Assembly: GCA_900660155.1 (NCBI GenBank)
Contig: CABFPE010000197.1
Location: forward strand, 1,001,010 to 1,065,009
Origin: Hofstenia miamia
Taxonomy: Eukaryota; Xenacoelomorpha; Acoela; Hofsteniidae
Reading direction: 5' to 3'
Length of the DNA: 64,000 nt
Below, one piece after another: positions 1 through 12,747 of the stretch. The translations under genes were made by a program, and so were the position numbers. Numbering within the stretch: the first letter of the stretch is position 1; every line of letters starts with the position of its first letter. Under the pieces are notes generated by a model that was given only the letters and a program-made list of their open reading frames with translations, did no database searches and was not told the origin of the DNA.

Positions 1-255
1 AGGCGTGTTAGCTAGCATTCATAATGAAGCGATTGGTCGACGTTTGAAGTCCGTTAATTGAGTATTGAATTTAAAAGAATGTAGAACCATTTGAGTTTTA
101 AAATGAGCATGACACAGTTGAATTAATTTAATGTTGTCCTTTTTCTATTAGTTTTGTAGCATTTTATGGGGATAGAAGTGTGTTAGTTTTTCGTTGTCGG
201 AATAGTAATATTATTTGTTAGAGAACTTTTGTTTTGTACTAGTTTCAACATTCGC

Positions 256-258
<3 letters not shown>

Positions 259-306
<48 letters not shown>
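259..306. repeat. (AT)n microsatellite
   Basis: About 24 AT units. Confidence 0.97.
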
Positions 307-312
<6 letters not shown>

Positions 313-3300
313 ATAAAACAGTATACATTAGGGGACGGTAATACACTTCATGCATTCGGAACATACATCCAACATTGAGCACCTACACAAACATTCACAC
401 AAACATTGATTTTATTTGTATATATTGTACATATTAATTTGTAGTTAAATATTTGTTTATATTTTATTTTTCTTTTGTCACGTGTTAGTATGTAGATTTT
501 TTGTATACATTGAACCATAAATTTGCTTGACTCTATATCAACTTTGGAAGAGATGCTAGACAGGGCGAATACCGAGGGGCACTGATGCAATAAAAGATAC
601 ATACATAAGTTCTTTAGTACCCAATTATGTACTTAGTATTTTGTTGGACCTTAGCCTCCCTAAAAATATTTCTGCATCCACTCCCGATGATAAACAAGTA
701 CACACAGAAATAATAGTGAAAAATTGTTTTGGCGGAAACTATAAGTGCACATTCAGATTATAAAACATAAATAGTAATTGCAATTCAATGTGATTAATGG
801 TAGAACGTATATCTGAAATATTTAAATGTATACTTTTCTCAAAACAAAAATATTATTTTTAAATAATCCTAGATGTAGATGTCATGTACGATGTAGGATA
901 TTGATAAATTTTGACAAAAACAGTATCTGTGAATCCTTTGCTGTATAGGATTTTTACAATATTTTTAATTGTCATTTCCTGGATGAGTTGCACAGCCTAC
1001 GAATATATTTACCGTCACCTGGCATATACTATCAGTTAAAATGGTATATCTTCACGGTGTCAAACTTGGCAGTAAAACCATAAAAAACTACTACCACACA
1101 AGTTGAAATGAATATTCAAAAACTATATATAATGTATAGTAGAGGACTAAAACCAATGCCTTTGAATTATGAAATATCAAATTGCAATCTTGTGTATGTA
1201 ACGTACATATAGTTATAATTTACAGCATGGTGCAAATTTTTTAATTAGCAAAATAAACAGACAAAATACCCAGAAGTAATAGTAATAATTCTGGTTTTTC
1301 AAAATCACATGTACAGTATTTAATGTGCAAAAGAAAATAGTAAGCGTATAGCGCCTTTTTAGGTAATGTTAGTTAGCTTTTAGCAATAAATTAGGGTTGT
1401 GCTTCCATGCAGTGGCGGTTTTATGGATTTACGGAGGGGGGAGACTATGGAACAGGCGTTAATCACCCAACCCCCCCCCCTATGAGGAAACACAGTGGGG
1501 TGCAGCTATTAGAATAATTTGTGCAACCCTAGTAAAAACTGATAAATTTAATTAAAAAATTTCTAATTAATTCCAAATTTTTGAATTGCATTAGAGTATC
1601 AATTCCAAAGGCTTGGCAAACATTCCAAAAAGTTTGCTAAATTTTACAAAGATTTGACCAATTTTTTGCAAACCTTCCAAATTTTAGTCGAATGACTTAC
1701 TCATTTCTAAGGACATATCAATCACATTAACAAATCCAAATTTAACTACTCAAAATATTGTAATGGCAGTTGACAGAGCGCCTTCCACAGTATACATAAA
1801 GCTGTGTACAGTGCGTTAATTTGGATATTTCTAAAATACTGTGTCGCACACAATCAAAGTGTTCAAAAAACCTTGCATTTTGTAAGAAACTTTACACTGG
1901 ATCAATTAAAAAGTGTTAATAAATACATTGATGAAAGCAGATCAGGAGCATACGTAGGATTTTCTGACAAGTGGGGACATCTTAATTATTAAAAACTCGA
2001 CCCTAAAAATATTAATTTTCTTTAAAAATTTTCACCGAAAATTTCTTAAATTGGAACAATTAAAACCCAACTTAAAAACCTGACGGGGGCATTCCACCAT
2101 TTCCTCCCTTGGATGCACCACTTAAGCATATTCCAGACGTTCTCTGCACCCAAGACCTTTGCTAAGCGCCCTGCCCTGTAGAAAAATCAAAATTCAATCT
2201 TCTACATTTCACCAGCAATCAAGCATTTTCTAATCACCATGGGGCGTGCATCATTTTTGTAATACTTGTACATTTCTGGATGAAAAACTCAAAATATATT
2301 TTCTGGAAAATGACAAAATAATCCCCAGCTTTTGAACTCCTCTTCGATACTTTGATAATTTTATATTTTATTTACTAAATGTTACAGTTAAACTTAATGT
2401 TAAAGATTGAAAATCCACAAATGCAAAGTGTTAATTGTCTTTCAAATATGAAATAATATAAAGCAAAATTCATAGTTTATGTATTAATGTCATCTTCTCT
2501 TGCAAGATTTCAAATAGCAATGTTGTCTAGCGGTTTTCAATTATGGTAGTGAGAGCAATAGATTCCCTGGGGGAATCCATTACTGATCCCGTACCGGATC
2601 CATACATCTGGTAGCGATAGAGCGCAAAAACCAACCATAGGATATGATTAGTACGAGCCGAGACCTGGGACAACTTTTCAATTTCAACACGGATTGGAAA
2701 CAGTTTGATATAATATTTGCTATTATATCGTAATTGCTAAGCACATCATGAACATCTCTAAAATTGATACCCTAATGTTTAAGTAAACGTGTGGTGAATC
2801 CAAATTTGATAATTTCTAGAATTTCTGTAAAAATCGAATTTTTAAACTTCAGTACCCTCATCAGAAATTTCCAGATCCGCCCCAGTTGGAAGGTATTCCA
2901 ATATTTTTGCTAGAAATTACAGCCGTTGGAAATAAAGCCTATTTTTATTCAATAGAATTTTTACAAATATTTCCTCATTAATCACATCTGTGATCAAAAT
3001 ATAACTACAATAGAGTAAATATACGATTGGCTGTTTACATTTCTTAGAAATAACATATGCTGTCTTTTTATTTCTAAGAAATTCTCAGCAATGCATGTTT
3101 GATTGTAAGGATTTTTAAAAATTCATTATACAATACAAAAATATGAAGTTAACTGCAAAACAATTGCATCTCACATCAAAGATCTTATAGAGATAAATAT
3201 GTATGCTTATTTAATCATTAATATTGTCTTAATTTACAAAAAACAACAACTTACGCCTATATATTCATAAAGTCCGTTATATGAGGTTCAGGAACTAGTG

Positions 3301-4088
3301 TGACTCTTCTGATTTTTAATGTAAGTAGGATGATAGCTATACAATTTAAAAATAAATTAATTTGATCCTAAAATTATTTTGATTAAAAACTGGTATTTAC
3401 TAAAACTAAGAGACAATTGTCAGAATGGATGAACTCCATTACGAATAAATACTTTGACTATTTAGCAAGGCCAAAACCTGAGGGCGCCGCCATTTTATAT
3501 AATTTTTTGTTGGAGATTTTGAGAGACATTATGCCCCAACAATTGCAGTGTACTAGGATTTGAAATGTCCTATTTTGCAATTATTTAGTACTCGCAAGAG
3601 AAATTAAAATAATATATTTTGGGATTATTTTTAAAAGTTTTGTAGATATTATGACACATTTTTAGAGCAGTCACGTAAGAAAAATATTGCTAAAATAAGA
3701 ATTTCTTGTGAAAAATTATATTAAATCGTGATGCATGTGGACGACGTTCAAAAATCAATTTCACGAAGAATCATGAATAATACGTTCTCGTAGGCAGGCG
3801 CTGTGAGTGAATATCGTACTATTTTATTACAATGCAACGAGAAATAAAATCTTTAGCATTATTGTATCTACATAATACCCAACAATTCAGACTGAGAGGC
3901 AAAAATATGAAGTGTAAATATAAACAATAATGTCTGTCTACTGTACGAACAAAAACAATGCTACTTTGCCAAATGACTCACTGGGTAGATCTATGCAGTC
4001 GAATATTGAAATAGCGTACTTAGTTGGGCAACTCCACGAGTTTCGTTAAAAAATGTTTTTTAGTACTTTTGCGTAATCTCAAATAATT
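307..4088. other. Gene-free stretch
   Basis: No gene recognised. A hAT-like end (CAGTGGCGGTTTTATGG, 1410-1426) has a possible partner near 2102-2114, without a target duplication. GATTCCCTGGGGGAATC near 2568 forms a small inverted repeat. Confidence 0.5.
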
Positions 4089-4096
4089 GCAAAAAT

Positions 4097-4514
4097 CAGG
4101 GTCGTGACTACAATTTTTTAATAGAGAGGGCTAAACAAGCAGCCAATAATTAAAACAGTTAAGAGCATTTAAGATATTTTAAATTCTTTTTGTAAACAAC
4201 AAATATAGTATACATCTTACACAATTTAAGTCTTCCCTTGCATGAACAAAATAGATCAAGCACATGCAAATATACAGTTTTGTCTATTTTGTGCTTGTAA
4301 ATTCTCCATATTAGTGATTCCAACTGATTGCAATAAAAACTGTTCTCTATAAGGGGAAGCTTAGGAGGAATATTTATAAATATAATATTATACTTCTATT
4401 TAATGACTTTATCCATGAAAAGTAAGAAGATGTATTTTCTAATAAAAGGCTTTTATATATTTTTCATTTCATAAGGGAGCAATTGCACCCCTTGTCCTCC
4501 TTGGCCACGGCCTG
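4097..4514. mobile_element. hAT-type MITE, perfect 8-bp target duplication
   Basis: 418 bp. Starts CAGGGTCGTGACTAC and ends as the inverted CAGGCCGTGGCCAAGG. Flanked on both sides by GCAAAAAT (4089-4096 and 4515-4522). No coding capacity. Confidence 0.8.
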
Positions 4515-4539
4515 GCAAAAATATACTTGCTTATTATAT

Positions 4540-4965
4540 AGTCCTACCTCTAAACCAAACTAACCCTAATCTAAACACTACCCAACCCTAACCCTATTAA
4601 CCATACCATAAATCTAACATTATTCTACATTTTTATCATGCCAGATCTGATTCACTGAAAGCCAATTCACTTCTAATTATGCAAACAAAATAACTAAGTA
4701 AAAAGATATATTTTAAATATATAAAAGTCCGGAGCTGAACCACTAATTAGCATATTAATAGTATTATATTATAATATTATCTTAAAATTCATATTGAAAA
4801 TTACTGGTATTTATAATAAATTTGCATAATATTAAGGTTATGGTTTGGGGTAGGCATAGGGCTAAGATTTAGATTGGCTTAGTTTAAGGTTAAGGTTAGG
4901 GCTTTGGGTTGGGTTTGGAGTTAAGGTCATGGTTTGGGATATGATTTGGGTTAGGAGAAAGGTTG
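4540..4965. repeat. Degenerate telomere-like repeats in inverted orientation
   Basis: CTAACCCTAA-like units at about 4545-4620 and GGGTTAGGG/GGTTAAGG-like units at about 4833-4960, facing each other across about 210 bp. Similar to the arms of the MITE at 60657, so probably another old element rather than a true telomeric array. Confidence 0.5.
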
Positions 4966-5487
4966 TATATAATTTATAAATATTATGTTGATAAATTATC
5001 AAAATGTTGGAATTATTTGGGCGGGAGAGGGGAGATAAAACAAAAGTATCAACTTTACCATTTACTTTATATCCAGAGGCGCACTTTATAAAGTATGCTT
5101 TTGAATCCAACGAATTTATTTAGTCGCCAAGGGCTCTTTCCAAAATGCCCAACCATGTATATTATTTAACAATTTTCGTTTACAGAATTCAAAAATGTTT
5201 ATGGATCATGCAATATCGATTTATGAACATATCCTAAAAGCATCATAACGCGTTTTAATGTTAGCATATACAATACAATTTTTGTTACTAAATTAACAAC
5301 TTTTAGATCCCTTGTACTCCTTTATAATATTATTCTGACCAGCTGCTGACTACCTCAACCGCTAAATGTATCTACATAGTGAGATGCCTTCTAAGACTGT
5401 CATTTTTATAGATGGAATTTGAGATGCCTTAAAGAACAGAAATATGTGTAGATCTCTCACCCAAAGGCTTAAACTGGTCAAAATTTG

Positions 5488-5568
5488 GACCTGCGACAAG
5501 AATTTTTTTATTTTCGACTCGTGATCTGGCCTGCGACGTGCAATTTATTCATTTTTGACTCGTGAGTA
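5488..5568 (+). repeat. Two-copy tandem repeat of about 41 bp
   Basis: GACCTGCGACAAGAATTTTT...TTTTCGACTCGTGATCT followed directly by GGCCTGCGACGTGCAATTTA...TTTTTGACTCGTGAGT. Confidence 0.7.
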
Positions 5569-6632
5569 GCAATTTTCTCATGCGTTGTGGTCAGTTTGAG
5601 ATGGTATTAATTTTTATCCATAACCCACGATTATATTTTGACTCGCAATCTTGTGTACACGTGTGTTATCTCTATCTGTTTAATATTTTGAGTATTATGT
5701 GCCACTGGGAAAGAGCGTTCACTCATCAATGCAAAACGCATTCACAAAGTAAAAGAAACGTCACATTAACATCCAAGTAAGATCTTCCCATCACATTGTT
5801 GGTCCGAATGTCTGTAGTAATATAGACAGTATTATGTTCAATAGGCTATGCTAGCCGATTTCTGGGTTTTGTTCATTCTTCTCGATATATCTTTTGAGAA
5901 TATGCTGCCAAAATTTCGGATGGGAAAGTTGCCGTGCGGCTCTCCTATCTCTACGCCAAATTAATCTGTCAATTATACTTAAGTTTTCAGCAGATTTGAA
6001 TTTGAAAGAATGTTATATCTGGACAACAAATTCAAGTTGCTTTTTTCAACTGTTGCCTCTCTTTAGCTGATAGCCTCTTCATATTATGAGCCAATACCTA
6101 AGCCGAGATGAGGGTTTGCTCGGACAGCCCTTTGGCAATTTCAAATATGGTGGTGCAAATTGAGACTACCAATACAGATATTTACATCATTGTGCGTCTT
6201 GTAATTTGCATAACACTTTTTGCATTGAGATTCTTCTGAATTTTATCAGATGTGTACGACAGAACGTTGTTAGACGTGCTAATGTCTAGTATTCCAAGCA
6301 GGATAAATACTTCTACAGGGAAAGGTAATTGAGAATAATTAAGGATTTGAAGTTATTCTGGTAACATCATTGACTAAGAATATTCTTAACTTAAACCTTT
6401 TAATCTTACAAAAAGTTTCTTCTAAATACATCGGTGCAAGTAAGCAGGCGCGCCTTTAAGATTTTTAAAACAGGGGGGGGGCACCATCCAATTTTGTTTC
6501 ATGAAAACCTAAACTAAAATGGAAATTTAAACAAAAATAACTCCAAGAGAAAACTTCATTGTAAAATGTAACCTCTAAATGTCCAAATTAATGCATTGCA
6601 CACCTTAGATTGTCAGATGAAACTTGCAAACA

Positions 6633-6985
6633 TCAACATAAAAAATATTTGAGGAAGACACGTTTACAAAAAACTAAGAATCCCCAAAAAGGGGGCACTA
6701 GCCCCCTGGTGACCCGCGACCTGATCCATAACCGGCGCAGTTTTTTTATTTGACCGAGACCCTGCTCGCAGGCCGAGTCGTTTTTATCGTTGTTACCACT
6801 ACACAGGGAAGAAGGCTTCTTCTTCAAGCTGGAATGCGCTTGCAGGAATTGATAGCCATTCCCTTAGCGGAGCTACATGATACTTAGTCCAATGATTAAT
6901 ATGAAAACGGATGAATGGCTGACCAGGCTCAAGAAAATTTAAAATTCGATGAGGGGCTTTTAAATAGCGTATTTTGGAAAACATT
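6633..6985 (-). other. GC-richer island with two overlapping open frames, unidentified
   Basis: Minus-strand frame 6984-6799 reads ...LEPGQPFIRFHINHWTKYHV... and LREWLSIPASAFQLEEEAFF; a second frame 6827-6633 overlaps it. Composition stands out against the AT-rich flanks. I do not recognise the protein. It could be an exon, a processed pseudogene or part of a transposon whose hAT-like end (CAGGCGCGCCTTTAAG, 6445) lies beside it. Confidence 0.3.
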
Positions 6986-7483
6986 ATATATATATATACA
7001 TATATAATCCCAGAAATGTAAAAACCATTGCCGCTTATTTTCTACGTATTTATACTGCGTAACTTTATTATTTTTTTATTTGTCTTAAGTAGCTGTTAAC
7101 ATTTTTATAAAGTTTTTCTATGGTTTCTTCATTTTCTAAGTTGATTGGACGGGAATGTATACAGTAAAATCTGAAGCAAAAATTCAACTTAGAATGGATA
7201 TTAATGGTTCGTTTGTCATTGTTTTAATTTGGCATGCAGGGCAACTAAATTGATAATCCGGTTCCGTTTTTAGGTTTTCAAAGTGTCCACTAAATTGTTC
7301 ATGATCCACATAAATCCGGGGTTGGATTCTTCACCCTCAAGGAAACTTTTAAAAGAAAACCTTGAGTAAAAGAAGGAAATATTAACAAAAATTCACTTAA
7401 GTTGATTTTGAAAACCCAATAAATGTATGTGATTTCACAGTATTATATGTACATTTATATGTATACTTCAAATGTATTTTTAG

Positions 7484-7674
7484 ACTGTCATGCAATTTTA
7501 CCTTCTAGTGGAGAAATGCTAGAAATACCAATACCGAAACATGCATCGCCAGTGACTATAAGCAATTCCAAGACCATTTCGTCTATAATCACAAAAGAAG
7601 AAGAAAATTGTGATAATAAGATAGACATCGTTGCCAAAAAACTTCATGCACTTTCTGCGAAATTTAAATTTTAG
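7484..7674 (+). CDS. Candidate terminal coding exon of an unidentified plus-strand gene
   Basis: After an acceptor-like TGTATTTTTAG (ending 7483) a frame runs to a stop at 7672-7674: DCHAILPSSGEMLEIPIPKH..., ending in ...VAKKLHALSAKFKF. Composition is more protein-like than its surroundings, with a charged end (KEEENCDNKIDIVAKKLH). No domain recognised and no partner exon found. It lies left of the last recognised SHB-like exon, on the other strand. Confidence 0.3.
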
Positions 7675-7963
7675 TTGTTTTAGTAATTTAAATATATTTT
7701 TTTTACATTTTCATTTTTTATGTAATCATATATTAACTGGAAAGGCAAAATAAGCAAAAATTTACTTTTGCAAAGAAAATATTACCCACATTTCTAGCTT
7801 GACTTCCCGTTGCATTACTGAAATTGCTCGAGGTGTACTAGTAATGAATGAGCACAATAAATGACAAATATTTTTGGAATTACATCCGAAAAGAACCGTT
7901 CTTTAAAAAATGACACTCGTTTTCATTAAATAAAGCTAGATAACAACAGCTGTTATAGTTTGA

Positions 7964-8028
<65 letters not shown>

Positions 8029-10200
8029 ACGGGTATATAACAATGAACTTGATTAATTATTGCAAAAGAACTTGCTTAGTATAATTTTTTCTTGCAAAAT
8101 GTATTTCTTGTGTTACATATTTTAAAATTTCGATGTTTGCAAAATGGAAACACTTTGTAGCAAATTCATTGAGTCAGATTCAAATAGTTTAAGACAAACA
8201 ATCTAGCAGCAGACGATATAAACATTGAAAAATCATTAATAGACAATACATTTCCATGAAATTTTTAAGATTTAGAAGTAGATGGTCTTTGACATTGTGA
8301 ATTTCATTCAATTGAGACTTATGCATTCTAAATCATTAGATGACTTACTATGGCGAACTATATAATGACTAGCTGCAGTTTTGGAGCAATGTCCATTTTG
8401 GTTGAGATAGGCAATCCTTTTTGATAGGCATAGATTTGTTTGTATAAAGATTTCCCAAGCTTTTCTTGCTGCTGTCGGAGTAAACAAAATTTAACTAACT
8501 CCATTAAGAAAATGCCTTTTAACCTTAAACAACCTTGGAATTTTTTAATTTTTATATTATTTACAACTCATTAACCAATAAATTTATCCAAAATCTGAAA
8601 GAATGACTTCATAGAAAAAAGTGTCTCATCCTTTATTTACATTTTAACATGAGCCGAAGAGGTGGCATTGATGTGCGCCTTTGCAAGCAGTTTCGAGCCG
8701 CTGGAGCATCTCAATAGGCTTGTATGATCTATCTACTATACAAAAAAGAAGTCGTTTGTAGATAATTGGACATTACACCTTCTCATCACCTGAACATTGG
8801 TCATGGAAAGAGTTTCAAATTTTTATAGAAAACAAGTAAATCTCATTATAGAGGTTCAACATTATGTGATGACATGACATTTTTACCAATATACAGTATG
8901 TGTACATATCACATGATTTCCAAACATCCTAATAGGCTTAGAGAAAATACTTCAAAAATCTGTGAAAATTGTTTGTCTTTTTATTTTAAAAGAACACCAA
9001 GCTCCTAAAGGTTGATCCTTATTTTGTAGATTGACGATGCTCAAGTTGAGTGAAATATATCTCCTTTAGTCAAATGTTTTTGTTAAAATTATTAAAGATC
9101 CTTAAAAACAATAAGTTAAGAAAATATCTAACATGTTAATTGATAAACACGCCTCTAAGAGAATTTATTTGAACCAACTTTGGTATCAGATGGAAAAAAT
9201 TTATCTATCAATGAAAATGTCATGCCTTCATTTCAATCAACCTCTCTTTTGGGTAGTTTTTAAATTGCTTTATTGTTAATATAATTAGATATTGTAAATT
9301 ATCACAAAATATCATTATGTACCATTATGTAGGATTGTTTTATGAGACAATTCTTTGAAAAACGAATTTCTTCCGACAATGAAATACTTTTCCTTTTAAA
9401 TTAATGAAGATTAGGTAAAATTTAGTGATAATGTAGTAATTTCCATATCTGTTTAAATGTTGTTTCCATTTTTGTATATTCTGATTTCGTTTTGGTAGGA
9501 AAACGGGGAATTTACTAAGCACGACCAAGCAAGTGAAGATGCACTTCATTGCTTCTTCTGGCTGTCAAAAAATAGAAAAATGAACATCATTGGCTACAAA
9601 AAATTGTTTCCATGTGTGATAAGCAAGTTGTTGAAAACGGTCCAACAATGTCATTGGACATTTATTTCAGCGGTTAGGATTCAAACTTTAATCATTAAAT
9701 ATTTTTTTAGTATTATGTCAATTTTAGAAAGGACATTCGATTGCTAAATAATTCTAATTAATAAGTTTCTAAGGTAAGTCCAACAAGAGGTATAGTATAA
9801 ATACAAATGTTAATTTGATATCTAGACTCTCTAATGTCAATTTTTTAAAGAAATACATGCCCAATATGTATAAGTATGGTAGATGTATTAGGAGACCATG
9901 CACTAGGATGGGCAGAAGATTTTGCTGTGCATATTTAGCAAGTTCATTAAATTATTACACTATTAGAATAAATCACTACATTGAGGCTAAACAATTTCCA
10001 ATGGAGCTCATATATCACATTAAAGACAATAAATAAAATTTTAACAAGGAATAATTTATACATATACATTCAAAATAGAATTTGTGAATTACATCAACCA
10101 AACATAGAACAAAATGTAATAAAAATTTAAAATTACGTAATTTTAAATTTGTTGATGAAGAAGAAACTATATTTTGTAATAAATTTAACAATATAAATAT
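7675..10200. other. Gene-free stretch
   Basis: AT-rich, one microsatellite (7967-8024), no gene recognised on either strand. Confidence 0.5.
7967..8024. repeat. (AT)n microsatellite
   Basis: About 29 AT units. Confidence 0.97.
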
Positions 10201-10242
10201 TGTTCATAGTACAAAACTGCGTCTAAAATAAACATGCACTCT

Positions 10243-10364
10243 AATATATATATATATATATATATATATTATGAAAGATTTATTCAGCAAACATGTTTCG
10301 CTACATACGTATAGCTTCGTCAGTGCATATAGAGTATAGAGGGAAAGTTTAGAAAAGTTTAAGN

Positions 10365-10393
<29 letters not shown>
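10243..10393. repeat. Two (AT)n runs around the ribozyme motif, with a one-base N
   Basis: AT runs at about 10243-10269 and 10365-10394; the single N at 10364 marks an uncertain join at the second run. Confidence 0.9.
10283..10330 (-). ncRNA. Hammerhead ribozyme motif (type I order)
   Basis: Minus strand reads TGCA, CTGACGA, AGCTATACGTATGTAGC, GAAAC, ATGTTTGCTG. CTGACGA fits the core CUGANGA. GCTATA/TGTAGC form a 6-bp stem II (one G-U pair) with loop CGTA. GAAA follows at once. ACATGT makes a short self-complementary stem III, the next U is the expected cleavage site, and GCA...TGC pair as stem I. Small hammerheads with such tiny stem III are known in Penelope-like elements and act as dimers. 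An AATAAA and an (AT)n run follow on the same strand. Confidence 0.65.
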
Positions 10394-10399
<6 letters not shown>

Positions 10400-10678
10400 T
10401 TACAAGAAAACATTAATTACAATTAAATCACGGTTTTTAAGAATTTTGTAGAACGTACATAAAGATGCTTTATAAATAGTCATTATTGGGTTCGAAAAGT
10501 TTACTTTGAATTCATCATAAACAGGTCGTATTTTCTTCCTCAGCCCAATGTAATATTAATTGTACTTTTTAGTATACAAAATTGTATTTTTGAAGTATTA
10601 ATTGTTAGTTAGTGTGATCCATAAAAATTTGCTAATGTTGAATAATTTTTTTTCAATTATATCTACTGAATCTTCCAC

Positions 10679-10800
10679 AGAGTTACTGAATACAAAATTG
10701 CATGCTTCTGTGGAGAAACTTATGTAGGGAACACACAAATAACTGTGCAACAGTTCAGTAAAAACGAAAAGATTAGAGAATCTTTATTCAGATAAATGTG
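10679..10800 (+). pseudogene. GIY-YIG endonuclease remnant of a Penelope-like retroelement
   Basis: One frame reads VTEYKIACFCGETYVGNTQI, matching the (V)YKIxCxCGxxYVGxT pattern at the start of the Penelope-like GIY-YIG nuclease domain. Only a short piece is left; old and broken. The ribozyme motif about 350 bp away is on the opposite strand, so the two may come from different copies. Confidence 0.55.
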
Positions 10801-11807
10801 TAAAACGAAGCTGATAATTTATCTGAAGACTCATTAAATTCATAAAACACATATATCAAATCACATAAAATACAAAAACAAACCTTCCAGGCTATGGTCA
10901 AATTATTAAATTATTATTTTAGTAACGAGCTATCGCAAAGTCATTGTTATTACATTTGTATTCTGGCCATGATCTACCACAAATATATTTTTGCTTTTTA
11001 AATGATTTTTAAATTATTTCAATTTTTCATTTTTAGGCAGTGAATTCCAAGTTAGAATGGCGCCGTTAATGAAGGATTTCTTTAAAACTTTTTTCTAATA
11101 CTTAACGCGTTCAAAAAGTTATGATCTTGAATTCTGCTTATTAGAATACGCCGTCATTTGAATAGTATTATAAGGTGACAGATTTTTAATTAGCTTGAAG
11201 AATATCATAAGAGTATTCAACATGATGATTTGTTTCGGAAAGAGAATTTACCTAGAAATGTAATATTGAGTTTTTCGCTGAGAAGTTTAAGGTAAATTTT
11301 AATTGAATGTCAAGTGTTTATAAAGCGAATGTCTTAGCTCTAAGTAAAATGTTTACGTAGTTAAGGTGGCTCATGACAAAAGCATGGAAAAATTGAATTT
11401 TCACACAATATTATAACTGCCTAACTACTAGTGACATACTATATAATAAATTTCATTATGTTGTCTTATATAATGATTATAGATTACAAGAAGATGAAGC
11501 TTGTTACATAATAATAAAACTATATTTTTGAAATAATAATTCATTGATTTGAACGGCTTATCCGTTTGGTAAAAATTATGCGGTAAACTTTTCTGACGAA
11601 GCGAAATATACTGAAAATTATCGGTTACTTTGGTTGAAACTTTATAAGGAGAAAATATTAGTTCAATGACTCTGAAGTAATTCTAGTAAAAACATTCACT
11701 ATACATATCTTTGCTAAAAAGATTTTACAAACGCTTCCCGTACATTATACACACTAATGATAATTAAATAGAATTAGATGTTTATTTTTGGTAGTAATAG
11801 TTTATGT

Positions 11808-12149
11808 CAGACTTGTCAACGAGCTGTAATTTCTAAGCTCGGCTCGGCTATTTTAAATTTTGAGTAAGTTCGGCTCGCCACAGAAAATCTTTCAATGAGG
11901 CTCGTTTCAGCTCTGTATTTTTTTTAAAAATATTGTACTCTCAAAATTTTTTAAATTGCTCTTCCTATTATTTAATAAACATTTCTAAAATACGATTATA
12001 AGTAAGGAATATTTAATGAAAAAAATAAGAAAAACCTGCATAATCAAATTAACAATCAGCACCATAAATTTTGTTTGCTTAAAAACTGCCCGTTTTGGGC
12101 TCGTTGTATATCCAATACTCTGCTCAAGCTCGGCTCGTTGACAAATGTG
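11808..12149. mobile_element. hAT-type MITE, 7/8 matching target duplication
   Basis: 342 bp. Ends CAGACTTGTCAACGAGC and, inverted, CACATTTGTCAACGAGCCGAGC; both arms carry AGCTCGGCTCG blocks. Flanks GTTTATGT and GGTTATGT differ at one base. Confidence 0.75.
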
Positions 12150-12747
12150 GGTTATGTAAGTAATCTTATTGAACTTAGACTTTGTTTTAGCTAGAAGTAC
12201 TACTAGAAGACTTTAATTTACACAAAAAATGGGACTAAAACATAAAAAGATAATGTCAGGATCCCTATGATTAGTTATAAATTTTAAAACCAGTGAGCAG
12301 TTCGCTTTAAAAACGATGGTTGGCTGAATATCTTTGAAATGCTTACGTTTGTTTTCAGATATTTAGCTTCTATATTCTTAAAAATCCCAACGTGTAATGT
12401 TGCTCATAATTTTGTAGTTTTGAAATTGTTGAATTACTTTCGAGTTCTCTTATTTTTCAGCTTATTGTCTTAACACAGATGAATGATTGTTGTCTTTGTT
12501 GATAAATTTTTAGACGTTTTTCAATGAATTTAGTATCCCAGCTTCGATTGATTTTATATACAACTGGAATATTTTCCAATCTTGACATCGGTTTTCAATC
12601 CAATTAAGTATATTAATTGCTTTGACGTAAGAGTCATTTTCAGATAAATGGGCCAATTCGTGAAAATCGCGTCACCGGCATTGCATTCATAAGATAACCT
12701 ATCGATTCTGTTCCTCTTTATCAGTGCCGGGTAACCACCTTGCTTAC

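Noticed and set aside
1804-1992. Plus-strand frame with HFVRNFTLDQLKSVNKYIDE
   Set aside because: Somewhat protein-like but isolated, without splice sites or a known match.
1410-2114. Possible hAT element starting CAGTGGCGG
   Set aside because: Only weak inverted match at the right (CCTTGGATGCACCACTT) and no 8-bp duplication; kept only as a note.
4540-4965. True interstitial telomere
   Set aside because: Units are degenerate, in two facing blocks, and resemble MITE arms, so an array left by chromosome fusion is not supported.
8290-8400. Minus-strand string ASHYIVRHSKSSNDLECISL resembling an SH2 FLVR strand
   Set aside because: Tempting as the missing SH2 exon, but there is no polypyrimidine acceptor, the phase does not fit exon 7 (phase 0 gives a stop), there is no donor, and the following SH2 residues are absent. 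Most likely chance.
9815-10036. 73-codon plus-strand frame beside the Penelope-like remnant
   Set aside because: No recognisable domain; may be decayed retroelement sequence but nothing supports a gene.
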